This document shows, piece by piece, positions 20,697 through 30,958 of a stretch of DNA of 64,000 nucleotides (the first letter of the stretch is position 1; each line of letters opens with the position of its first letter). Below the pieces are notes generated by a model. That model saw only the letters and a program-made list of their open reading frames with translations, was not told the origin of the DNA and did no database searches. Location of the stretch: contig NC_054701.1 in assembly GCF_016097555.1 (NCBI RefSeq), forward strand, positions 65,645,357 through 65,709,356. Reading direction: 5' to 3'. The position numbers and the translations under genes were made by a program. Source of the DNA: Gigantopelta aegis. Its lineage: Eukaryota; Mollusca; Gastropoda; Neomphalida; Peltospiridae.

Positions 20697-21707
20697 ATGC
20701 CACGACTGACACCAGAACAACGCGAGAGAGCCCTGGGTATGATACAGATGGGAGCCACTCATGTCCACATCGCCAGAACCTTCGGTTGTTCCCGTGTTAC
20801 TGTTACAAACTTGATGCAACGCTACAGGCAAACAGGGCAGACATCGGACAGGCCAAGAACAGGCAGACCCAGGGTGACTTCGCCCCGTGATGACCGGTAC
20901 TTGCGTACCTTGCATCTACGAAATCGCTTCCTGACAGTGACGTCATCAGCAATGAATGCCTTTGGTCACAGGGTTAGTAGACAGACAGTGGCCAGGCGAC
21001 TCAGGACTCATGGAATAAGGGCTTACAGACCATATAGAGGACACTTACTGACACCACAACATCGTCGTTTGAGATTGACCTGGGCTAGGACTGTACGACG
21101 TTGGCAGCGACGTGATTGGCTGCGGGTTCTTTTCACTGATGAAAGCCGGTTCTGTTTGTTCAGAGTTGATGGAAGACAGCGTGTGTACCGCCGTAGGGGA
21201 GAACGAGTGGCGGCTTCTTGCGTTCAGGAGGTCGTGCCATATGGTGGAGGCAGTGTCATGGTGTGGGGAGGTATCTGTGCACAGGAAAGGACACCATTGG
21301 TCATCATTCACGTAAACTTGACAGCTCGACGTTACAGGGATGACATTCTTCGTCCAACTGCAATACCATTTCTCCAACGGCAGCCACGTGGTGTCATTTT
21401 TCAGCAAGACAACGCCAGACCTCATACAGCCAGAATCGTACAGAACTTCCTTAGAGCCAACAACGTAAACGTATTGCCGTGGCCTGCACGCTCCCCATAC
21501 ATGTCCCCCATAGAACACCTCTGGGATGTTTTGGATCGCCGTGTTCGACAACGACCACACCCTCCAGCCAAACAACAGGAACTGATCCAGGCCCTTCAAG
21601 AAGAATGGCAACGCGTCCCACGTGACCTCATCAGACGACTGATTTTTTCTATGCGTCGGAGAATTATTGCTTGTATTGGGGCAAGGGGTGGTCACACACG
21701 CTATTAA
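20697..21707 (+). CDS. Tc1-type transposase (DD34E), family 2, intact
   Basis: 336 aa. It has N-terminal HTH (CSRVTVTNLMQRYRQTG, about residues 29-45), a GRPR motif, Asp in FTDESRF, Asp in [10 protein letters not shown] and Glu in SPIEHLWDVL with 34 residues between the last two. The [10 protein letters not shown] motif is present. An in-frame ATG exists 14 codons upstream at 20,655. I prefer MPRLTPEQ because of its match to the family 1 start and because the upstream ATG lies only 14 bp after the TATA box, before the likely transcription start. It is about half identical to family 1 in the core by eye. Confidence 0.93.
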   Translation: MPRLTPEQRERALGMIQMGATHVHIARTFGCSRVTVTNLMQRYRQTGQTSDRPRTGRPRVTSPRDDRYLRTLHLRNRFLTVTSSAMNAFGHRVSRQTVARRLRTHGIRAYRPYRGHLLTPQHRRLRLTWARTVRRWQRRDWLRVLFTDESRFCLFRVDGRQRVYRRRGERVAASCVQEVVPYGGGSVMVWGGICAQERTPLVIIHVNLTARRYRDDILRPTAIPFLQRQPRGVIFQQDNARPHTARIVQNFLRANNVNVLPWPARSPYMSPIEHLWDVLDRRVRQRPHPPAKQQELIQALQEEWQRVPRDLIRRLIFSMRRRIIACIGARGGHTRY

Positions 21708-22171
21708 TGTGACTTGTTATTGGACTTGAGTGATTGTCTGTATGCTTTGCATGTCGTCCATGAAGTTGAAAGCTCGATTTGTGTACACCACCTCGCTTTG
21801 GGAAAATGTGACGTCATTATCAGATGCTGAATGACACTCATTTTTAGTTATGTTAATGTTGACATATTGATCTAGTCAATATATTTTACCTCATGCGACT
21901 ATCTTTTGTTGTTTTTACACCAGAGTGATTTAAAACTATGGTAAAGTTTCTTTTGGCCTTCAGTATATTAATGCCATCTCGGTAAATATCCAACAGATAT
22001 ACGTGTACAGATCATATGTTAAAAGTATCAAAATCTGGTTTAAATCACATCGGCATGGACAACAATATCTAGGCGCCTTTTTAGTTGCATTACATTTCAG
22101 GTCATACTTAATTAATTTTCAAATGTTTATTTAATTACAATATTAAAATTATCGCTTGTATTATATGAAGG

Positions 22172-22414
22172 GTCCACGGGAATAACCTATGATGTCCAAA
22201 CAAATAGTCAGTATTATAACGGTGGTTCATGTCGAGGTCACAATGACACACTACATTAAAAACTTATAATTATGGTAGGCCTTTAAAAGTTGTTGGTAAA
22301 CTATGTTTTCTTAGCTATAAATAGTCCACGATTAGAGGGTTTCAAACTTTAAATTACAATATATCACCTTAGGGCCTACCGAAAGTGTGACATCACAGGT
22401 TATTCCCGTGGTCC
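22172..22414. mobile_element. Palindrome-ended MITE
   Basis: Left end GGTCCACGGGAATAACCTAT and right end GGTTATTCCCGTGG are inverted copies, with a further GATGTC/GACATC match inside. About 240 bp and no coding capacity. Confidence 0.7.
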
Positions 22415-22444
22415 ATCCATAAGTGTTGCCTAATGTGGTGATGT

Positions 22445-22692
22445 TTTGTTTTTGTTTAACGACACCACTGGAGAACATTCATTAATTAATCATCGGCTAT
22501 AGGATGTCAAACATTTGGTAATTCTGACACGTAGTCATCAGAGGAAACCCGCTACATTTTCCCCTAATGCAGCAAGGGATCTTTTATATGCACCATCCCA
22601 CAGACAGGGTAGTACATACCACGGCCTTTGATATACCAGTCGTGATGCACTGGCTGGAACGAGAAATAGACCAATGGGCCCAGCGACGGGGG
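22445..22692 (-). mobile_element. SINE, alpha tail
   Basis: Minus-strand body and alpha tail; the head is cut at CCCAGCGACGGGGG. C-runs and A-runs follow at 22,750-22,772 and 22,813-22,835. Confidence 0.75.
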
Positions 22693-24158
22693 ATGTGGTG
22701 ATGTGACGAACCACTAACAAGTACTCGATGAAAAATTACGGGGTAGCACCCCCCCCCCCCCCAAAAAAAAAAAAACCGGCTAAACATTTTTGCATTGCGC
22801 CCGCGATCAGTCACCCCCCCCCCCCCCCCCCCCCCCATGTCTACTTGCTTCCACCGTGCCTGATTATACATAGAACATACCATGTTTTCAGTCACATGTG
22901 TTTGATATCTTACTATACGAAATGTCTGCAGCGCGATTCGTGTGAAAAGATTCCAGACGTGAATCGTAGAAAACATAAAATATAGGCCTACTTTATGCAT
23001 TGAAAAATAGTAACGAAACTTGCATATAACATTAAAGCATATAGCAATATCTTTTGATAATGAAAAGAAATGATTATGAACCTGTGAACATATGTTTTTA
23101 CATGTTGCATTAATAAAACATAACTAGCGTCGGAAGATGTCAGCAACTTCACGGGTTATTAATGTATTAATTTGCCTTTTAACTGGGGTGGGGGTGTTTT
23201 CTTTAGACGCTTATGTATACATGTAAAATATTAAAATTTATGACGGAGAGGCGAAACTTTTATTTTTTAACCATTTAGTATAAACATTCCGTATTATTAT
23301 TAATTATTATTTATTTTGCAGCGTGAACATTCTTCACAATGAGTAGGCCTATTGTTATTTTAATTTATATACTGACCAATGTTTTTACAAATTAATGCAC
23401 ATCGATATAGGACATTAATATTGTTAATTCCAAAACACAACTTATCTTTTATTTTTATGTTGAGCCAAGCTAAAATTATAGGTCCAGTTTCACAAAACAT
23501 CGTAAGCCAAGTTTGCACGTAAACGTAAATCTACGATAAAATCACTATAAGTATAGTACAACGTACACATTTTGTTAGAAGTACACATATTTCATTTTCT
23601 TTTGTCCATGTAAACGTGTGCCCAGTATAACTGCTAGCCACAGACGTAAACTTACGAGGTTTTGTAAAATTGGCCCCAGGATAATTCCAGCTAAGCACAA
23701 GTTACAAGGAAGTGTGAGCGTCTTGCAATTCTGGGGAAAACATTCGGCTCTTTAGGACCTAATCTGTTTGTTGTTGTTGATAAACTCGAATTAAAGTTAC
23801 CGTATTAATGATTTGCTATTCCTCGCAACACTACAACGCTGCAAACATGCATCTTTCTTCATCTCTGTATTATATTGGTGATGCTCCTTTAAAAAGGAGG
23901 GCTTTCAAAAGAAGACACACATAATCTTGTAAACAAAATTAAAGCGACTAGAGTTATCCACCCCCAAACAAGAAATACGGGATTTTATTGCACCACTGGA
24001 TTATCATTTTTATTTTGGTATTGAAATACATTGCACAACGAATCTGACAATATATATACATATATATCCCTTAAATATAATGAGATCTAGAAAATAATAA
24101 TAACAGCCGTACTGTATGTGGATAATGATAATTATAAGTTAATTTCTAATACTAGAAG
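22693..24158. other. Region upstream of the LRR gene
   Basis: No coding exon seen. It holds poly-C tracts near 22,750 and 22,815, AT-rich sequence, and one MITE (listed at 23,482). The promoter of the gene starting at 24,159 should lie near its right end, but no TATA box stands out. Confidence 0.45.
23482..23677. mobile_element. MITE with 'TTTCACAAAACATCGTAAG' ends
   Basis: GGTCCAGTTTCACAAAACAT at the left and CGAGGTTTTGTAAAATTGGC at the right are inverted. A second copy lies at 32,541-32,806 with the same interior (GTAAATCTA, CATTTTCTTTTGT). Confidence 0.7.
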
Positions 24159-27100
24159 ATGGACCGAGCGACAAAGTCGGGAAAGCCCAAAGTAGATCCG
24201 CAGGATGCGATTGTCAGACTGTCAAAACGACTGTGTTACATTTTACGTTATGGTGCCATGAAGGAAGGACTACACGTAGATGAAGCAGGTATAGTCTCAG
24301 ACTTTCTGTTTAGAAATAATGTGAGGTTGTAGTCGTAATAAAATAAAATACCTAGGCCCTAACTTAGTCTAAGCCTACAATTGCAAGTACAATGAGTTTG
24401 AAATGTTTTGGCATTTCATCCAGTACATCATAAACTTTTGAAACAGTTTAAACAACAGTTACCATACTGTGATCTATGAAACTTTGTCATTACTATTAGA
24501 TAACAAGATTTAAATTTTAGGATATGTATTTACAGTGTAAATACTCTTGGTACTCACTGATGTATTATATAGTCAAATCCAGTAATTAATACATGTTTAT
24601 GAGTTTTTCCTTCTTTTTGGGGGGTCAAATATGATATCATTAACAGGAATTTTGTAATCAATGGGTATGGTGCATGTATGGTAATATTTCAGTTTTCACC
24701 ACTCAATAAGGTGTAAAGTTATCTGATTTGACTAAAATAAATAAAATAAGATACACTTTATTAATTTTCACATCACTGCTGCAGGCCTTTGAGAAATGAA
24801 AATCTGCATCACCCATTTATTGGTTACTCAGAAATAAATCCATGTAACCCATTTCCTTTTTGCGTAACCTGTTATATCCATGTAAATAGGTTACGCAAAT
24901 TAGATTTGCGTGAATGAAACATTCACGTTTTACTAATTTAATTGTTGGTATAACACAACATTTGAGTAGGAGCAACACCTAGAGTCACTAGTGAATGGTA
25001 GCATATAGTATTTCACTCATATTTTCCTAATTTTATCAGGTACGTGTAATACATAGAGGATTCGTCACGAGTATTTTTTAATATGGAAAATATCAACCGA
25101 GTCTATGTTAATCGGTATTTGTCGAGGCTCTGCCGAGACAAATACTGATTAACTAGACGAGATTGATATTTTACATATTAAAAAACACTAGTAGCGAATT
25201 CTATTTATCCTATAAGACTTCTAAAATAACATTTTAATTAATTTTTTAATAAATCACAGTACGAAAGTCGCCGCCATCGATAATACGACGTCATCATGAT
25301 TAGCACAGATTAGTTTGATGTCACGCATTTTAAACAAATCTTTGAAAACATTATGCTCAGGTACACTGGTCTTGTTGGCTTGTAAGCAAATGACCCATCC
25401 ACAGCAACACATTACCCAGAGACCTTGCAAATTTTCATACCATTATTAACCAGGTTAATAAAGTAAATTATCACATGGGTTTATGACATGAATATCATGT
25501 GTAAGTTATAGGATAAATAAAGATATTAATTAAACATTCAATCCATATTTTCAGGATTTGTGTCAGTAGAAGAGCTGATGACCGCACCTCTTCTTAGAAG
25601 CTACAGCGAAGCCGAAATTATAAAAGAACTTGAGACATCTCGGTCTAGTCGAAAGGCTAAGCGTTTTGAAGTAAAGAAAGAAAATGGGAACACCTTAGCT
25701 AGAGCAGTTTTTGCAAGAAGATTTCAAAAGGTTTGTATGTTACAGCTAGTGTTGTATCTACATTTGTAGTGGCCCTCCCACTTCAAACAAACTGGGCCTT
25801 GGGTGATTTTAGAAGGCTGGAAAAATTAGCCCCATAAACATCTCTTGCCACAGACTAGATCCCCCTTGCTGGGGACCCCCTCCGCAAAAAAGAAAAAAAC
25901 ATCCAGAGTAGCTAAAATGTTCATACTATATGTATCTTGTCTGAGGTATTTATTCTGGTGTGATTTGTTTTTTTTTACAGAATCCATATCACGAAAACAG
26001 TAAAGTACCCACACTGTTTGAGATCTGCATTCAGACAGTCACCTCTAACTTACAAGACTATGACCTGCAGAACTTCCCAGATGAATTCATCATCAGGTGA
26101 GATGAGGCACACTTTAAAAAAACAAAACCAAAAACCCATTTGATTGATGTGTGGCTTCGTTATGAAACAATGTAAATGGATTTATCCTATAACTTACCCA
26201 TGATATCCATGTCATAAACCCATGTGATAATTTTAGTGTATTAACCCGGTTAATAATGGTATGCAAATTTGCAAGGTCTCTAGGTAATGTGTTGCTGCGG
26301 ATGGGACATTTGCTTACAAGCCAACAAGACCCGTGTACCTGATCGTAACGTTTTCAAGATTTGTTTAAAATGCGTGACGTCAAACTAATCTGTGCTAATC
26401 ATGATGATGTCCTATTACCGATGGCAGTGACTTTAGTACTGTGATTTACTAAAAATTTAATTAAAATGTTATTTTAGAAGTGTTATAAGATAAATAGAAA
26501 ATTGCTACTCGTAGTTTTCAATATGTAAAATATCAACCTCGTCTAGTTAATCGGTATTTGTCTCGGCAGAGCCTCGACAAATACCAATTAACATAAACAC
26601 GGTTGATTCCATATTAAAAAATACTCGAGACGAATCCTCTATATATGTAACAGAGTTCAAATGGGTCATGGAAATTCTTGGAAGTTCCTAGTCTAGGAAG
26701 TTGTGGAATCTTAATTTTTTTTTTTTTTTTAAATATACATTTATCATCCCCAGCACAAACTGACCATGTTAAGGTTCATGAAGATCAGTATACAAATTAT
26801 GTACATTTATAGTATGAATGATATAATATTATGTTACATATATATAGTTAAATATATAAAAAATATTTAGATTGTTATTGTATGATTTGAGGATTATCAA
26901 AAATGCATAAATAAATAATTAGAAATCAATAAAAAATAGTTGTGAAATCTTGATTTCAATAAAAAAAAAATTAATCACATCAAAAAAATTTCCCCTTAAA
27001 ATTGAAGCGCATGTAAATGTGTATTTCTTTCTATTTATTATTGTTATATTATGTACATGTAGGTCATTGTTCTTAATAGACTGTAATAGTTGCAAGCATC

Positions 27101-30048
27101 TTGTAACATGTAGCATTGTCCATACTATTACAATAAAGTCAATACGTTCTCTTTGATGTTTCTGCCACCATTTTATCAAATTTATAATTATAAAAGCATT
27201 GGATGTTACTTAATTACTATTTTATGCTGCATCATACCACTAAATAGATATATGATGATGATAATAATAATAATTTGTAATATACACCTGCAAATTAATT
27301 AAGCAATAGCTGAAATGTATGGAATTGAGAAGCACATCAGTGTAATTCCAGCTCCATAGTTAATTACAACACATTTTCATGCATATTTACAATTTGGGGC
27401 GGGATGTAGCCCAGTGGTACAGCACTCGCTCGATGCGCGGTCAGTGTGAGATCAATCCCTATTGGTGGTCCCATCGTGCTATTTCTCGTTCCAGTCAGTG
27501 CACAACGACTGGTATATCAAAGGCTGTGGTATGTACTACCCTGTCTGTGGGATGGTGCATATAAAAGATCCCTTGCTGCTAATTGAAAAGAGTAAGCCCA
27601 TTAAGTGGCGACAGCGGGTTTCCTCTCTCAATATCAGTATGGTCCTTAACGATATGTCTGACGTAAATAAAATGTGTCGAGTGTGTTGTTAAATAAAACA
27701 TTTCTTTCTTTTTTTCTTTCATTGACAATTTGTCTTTTGTTCTGTAGAATGCAATAAATATTGATGTAACGGTGTCACTTGCTGTCAATCTTTAACCATA
27801 TCCCTTGTATACACTGAACATTTACTTAACACACATTTTCATATCCCTTGTATACACAGAACATTAAAGGGACATTCCTGAGTTTGCTGTAATTTTAAAG
27901 ATGTTATTGAGTAACAGAGACTTTTTAACGATTGTAATTACATATCAAATATATGTTTCTGCATAAAATATTAATGGCTGTATATTAAACATGTTTTTGA
28001 TCATTGTAATATTTGTACTAGGTTAAATTTCATTTTATTTCCTAAAAAGTTTTTTTGCGTACGTAAAAAATTATTTGAAGACAAAATCCAGTTTGGGCTT
28101 CTTGCAAATATTAAGACGACCAGAAACACATTGAATATACAGACACTGATATTCTAAACAAGAAAATATATTTAATATGTAATTTTAATCGTACAAATAT
28201 TTTATTAGTCGAAAACATCTTACAATGCAACAAACTCAGGAATGTCCCTTTAATTCAGAGTTTTGTATTCACAATTACTTGCTAAGTGTAAGTCACATGG
28301 TCAAAACTAGGTGATGCTTAATTAATTTTACTCTTTTTGCAGTACCATGATTTATCGACTAAAGAAACAGAAGAAGCTGAACACAAGGCAAATTTTTTTG
28401 CCTTGCTTGTGCCGACGTTGGAGCACGTGGATCTGGAGGGCATGTACTTGACGGAGGGCATCCTGAAGAGAGTGTGGACCCAGTGCCCTCACCTCCGCAC
28501 TCTTGGCCTCAAGGACTGTGGGTACATAATGACTGACAATCTCATGGAACGACTGCTCAAGGTAAACTCACATGATCACTAGGGCACAAGTCCAGTATTA
28601 GAATTTTACCAAGTCACCAATTGTTTCCCCGATTGCCCTTCTTACTGTGCCCCGAAAATTGTACATTGTCAACAGCACGAAAAATGCCATGGTGCCCCAA
28701 CTCATTTGCCATTGTCCCCTATAGGGTGAAACCATTTCTGTCTGAGAAAATGTAGAAAGTAAACTACCATCATGTCCCTCTTTAAAAGAAAATGGTTGCC
28801 TTGGTGCCCTAATTTTAAAACATAGGGCAACACATGCATTGCCCTCCCCCACTATTAAAATTTGACCCCTGTATGGACCTAGTGAGTTTTGCCCCATGTC
28901 GAACCAATATTGAATGATTAATATTTTAGATATATCTGTAAAGTCCATACAAAACCCTTGCTGTGCATATACATGTAGGTAGCCATACACTGGAAGATTT
29001 AGAATATTTTTGGAAGAGACTGCACCACACAAGGGTTTGTTGTATGATACTATAATTATTGCACATGTTGAAACTTGGGAAGTGTTCATCCCTAGAACCC
29101 TCTTGATCTGTGGTGGCCGACTAGATGAGTCACATTTACCATGTCCGATAGCTGTTGATTAAAGAATGTGCTGTGGGTATTGTTAAATATAAGCATTTGT
29201 TGTTGCTTTCAATTTTAAAAATGAAGCTCCTTATGATTAATTATATAGCAGTGATAAGCAAAATATTTATACAGCTAACTCTGGTTTTACTGAAATTTCT
29301 CCAAATTATTAGTTCAAACTTAAAAAGTACAAAACCCAGATATTTTACAAGAAAATATCAATCATTACATTTATTATTTTTTTGCCATATCAAAAGAATT
29401 CACCAATTGTTTTTAAAATTCAGTTGGCAAATTAGGTGAGTGACAGAGCTAGCCCTGTATAAATGACCCTTTCACATAATTTATTTTTGTTCTGTTGTCG
29501 GGGGTGGGATGTAGCCCAGTGGTAAAGCATTCGGTGATGCACAGTCGGTCTAGGACTGATCACTGTCCGTGGCCCATTGGGCTATTTTTCTTTCCAGCCA
29601 ATGCACCATGACTGATATATCAAAGGCTGTGGATGATGCATATATAAAATTGACATCCAATAGGCGATGATAAATAAATCAATGTGCTCTAGTTCTGTTG
29701 TTAACCAAAAGAAACTTTCTTCTATTGTCATTATTTCAGAAACTCGAATGCTTAGAATCACTAAATCTATCTCGCTGTCAACACCTAACGGATCGAACAC
29801 TGCAAGCTTTGATGAAACACTGCACAAAACTGAAAAATCTCAACATATGCACGATCCAAGGAATATCAGACACAGCGATCTTAGAATTTGTTCAGGAATG
29901 TCCGTCGCTGCAACACTTGGACATATACGATGTGCGCATGTCAGATAGTAATAAAGAGAAGTTGGTATCACTGGCCAGAGAGAGGGGGATCAAAATCGTG
30001 TTACAGGGACTAACTGACCAGATGTGTGTCCAAACAATCCAAGTGTAA
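24159..30048 (+). CDS. KptA-type winged-helix domain joined to LRR_CC repeats
   Basis: Exons seen: 24,159-24,288; 25,555-25,730; 25,981-26,096; 28,343-28,561; 29,740-30,048 (stop TAA), all with GT/AG borders. Exons 1-2 (102 aa) match the N-terminal winged-helix part of tRNA 2'-phosphotransferase (TRPT1/KptA): LSKRLCYILRYGAMKEGL, GFVSVEEL and KRFEV, where the family has an LRHxA motif, DGFV and KxRFxL. The enzyme's next motif (RANQGHS, start of the ADP-ribosyl-transferase fold) is replaced by ARAVFARRFQK, and no catalytic domain follows. Exon 3 (VPTLFEICIQTV to FPDEFIIR) resembles the lead-in of F-box/AMN1-like LRR proteins. Exons 4-5 encode cysteine-containing LRRs (LESLNLSRCQHLTDRTLQAL, LKNLNICTIQGISDTAI). 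The phase does not match between exons 3 and 4 (two bases left over, exon 4 starts at phase 0), so at least one exon of 3n+1 bases in 26,097-28,342 is missing from my model. Function unknown; RNA or DNA binding plus protein binding is inference. Confidence 0.8.
25056..25519 (+). mobile_element. Intronic repeat copy P (MITE with hairpin and CRE-like sites)
   Basis: About 460 bp. The left 130 bp is a palindrome (AATATGGAAAATATCAACC against its complement, loop around GGCTCTGCC). The right 310 bp has inverted ends CTATTTATCCTATAA and TTATAGGATAAATA. It ends 35 bp before exon 2. Other copies lie at 26,180-26,641 (inverted), 42,915-43,248 and 43,249-43,677. Confidence 0.75.
26180..26641 (-). mobile_element. 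Intronic repeat copy Q, inverted relative to copy P
   Basis: The same element as 25,056-25,519 in opposite orientation, starting 84 bp after exon 3. The two copies can pair over roughly 460 bp in the pre-mRNA with exons 2 and 3 in the loop. Confidence 0.75.
27395..27712 (+). mobile_element. tRNA-headed SINE, beta tail
   Basis: Head GGGCGGGATGTAGCCCAGTG, B-box-like GAGATCAATCCC, body and tail GTTGTTAAATAAAACATTTC then (TTTC)n. In intron 3 of the LRR gene. Confidence 0.85.
27864..28253. mobile_element. TTAA-flanked MITE
   Basis: Ends TTAAAGGGACATTCCTGAGT and ACTCAGGAATGTCCCTTTAA are perfect inverted copies including the TTAA target, which suggests mobilisation by a piggyBac-type or other TTAA-specific transposase. 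About 390 bp and non-coding. A fragment of a relative lies at 33,325-33,500. Confidence 0.85.
29500..29700 (+). mobile_element. SINE, alpha tail, internally deleted, next to a splice acceptor
   Basis: GGGGTGGGATGTAGCCCAGT head and a shortened body and tail ending TGTTGTTAACCAAAAG. It ends about 35 bp before the acceptor of exon 5 of the LRR gene (29,739/29,740). Confidence 0.75.
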
Positions 30049-30930
30049 TGATGCCCAATTTTGGACTAATCTGGTTCTGAGTGAAACATTGGAGAGAAAA
30101 AAAAAACCCAACCCAGTTGTATATATACCAAATCTGTGATAAAAAGACATTCAGGGAAGATATTGTTTTTTATTGCAAAATGCTATAATTCAACTTGTAC
30201 AAATATTTTAGTTTTTACATTGAATGTTAAAGATATGATCCAGGCTAGGGATTTTTAAAGCTATCTTAGCACTAGTATGAAATTGTAAAACCATCATAGG
30301 TTGTGACATCACTACAGCACAGGTCATAGTGACTTCATAGTTTACAAATATGGGCCCTGGTTCAGACAGAAGTATGAGTTACATCAACCTACTAAATGGC
30401 CCTCAAAATGTTATCTGAACAAGGGTTTGACAAATTCACTAGTCCTCAGTTCTGGCTAGTGAATTTTTGGTCTGGGCTAGTGGAAATATTCATCTGTATT
30501 ATTTATTGATTCTAATATATAGGGCACGAGGTAAAGCTTCTCTGGGGGCTGGCATTTGCCCAGTGGTAAAGTGCTTGATTGATGTGAACTCGGTTTGTGA
30601 TCTATCCCTGTTGGTGGGTCCATTGGGCTATTTTCATTCCAGCTGTGGTATGTGCTATCCTGTCTATGGGATGGTGCATATAAAAGAAATGTAGCAGCAT
30701 TCCTCTTTAAGACTATATGTTAAAATTACCAAATGTTTGACATCTAGTAGCCAATGATTAATAAATCAATGTGCTCTAGTGATGTCATTAAACAAAACAA
30801 ACTTAACTAAAGCTTCTCGGAAGGCTAGTGACTCAAAACACTGCTGAATATGTATCATTTTGAATTTCATCCAAAAAACAACTTAATGCATCGAATAAAT
30901 CACCAAGTCTTGATTTAGAAAATATAATTA
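30049..30930. other. Intergenic region between convergent genes
   Basis: It separates the stop of the LRR gene from the end of PTRH2. I found no clear AATAAA for the LRR gene. From 30,425 to about 30,850 it holds a relic of the 'CTAG' MITE family, split by the SINE listed next. Confidence 0.5.
30543..30807 (+). mobile_element. SINE, alpha tail, with 11-bp target duplication
   Basis: The duplication TAAAGCTTCTC lies at 30,532-30,542 and 30,808-30,818. Head GGGGGCTGGCATTTGCCCAG, shortened body, tail TGATGTCATTAAACAAAACA. Confidence 0.85.
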
Positions 30931-30936
30931 TTTATT
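30931..30936 (-). promoter_or_regulatory. Poly(A) signal of PTRH2
   Basis: AATAAA on the minus strand, 23 bp after the PTRH2 stop codon. This would give a very short 3' UTR. Confidence 0.5.
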
Positions 30937-30958
30937 AAATGTACAAAATTACATTAAT

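Larger units (their letters stand above)
20420..21963 (+). mobile_element. Tc1-type transposon, family 2, intact
   Basis: Inverted ends CTCAAGGCCAAAAGAAACTT and, at the right, AAGTTTCTTTTGGCCTTCAG, with TA on both sides, about 1.54 kb. The ends and protein differ clearly from family 1, though both are Tc1 DD34E. Confidence 0.92.

Noticed and set aside
21045-21695. 216-residue open frame antisense to the family 2 transposase
   Set aside because: No recognisable domain, and it lies entirely under the well-supported transposase.
27395-27480. Candidate tRNA gene (A- and B-box-like motifs)
   Set aside because: The match is a SINE head repeated more than ten times in the window, followed by the SINE body; it does not fold as a full tRNA.
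28598-29089. 163-residue minus-strand open frame in intron 4 of the LRR gene
   Set aside because: No domain resemblance, no conserved-looking motifs and no splice partners; treated as chance.
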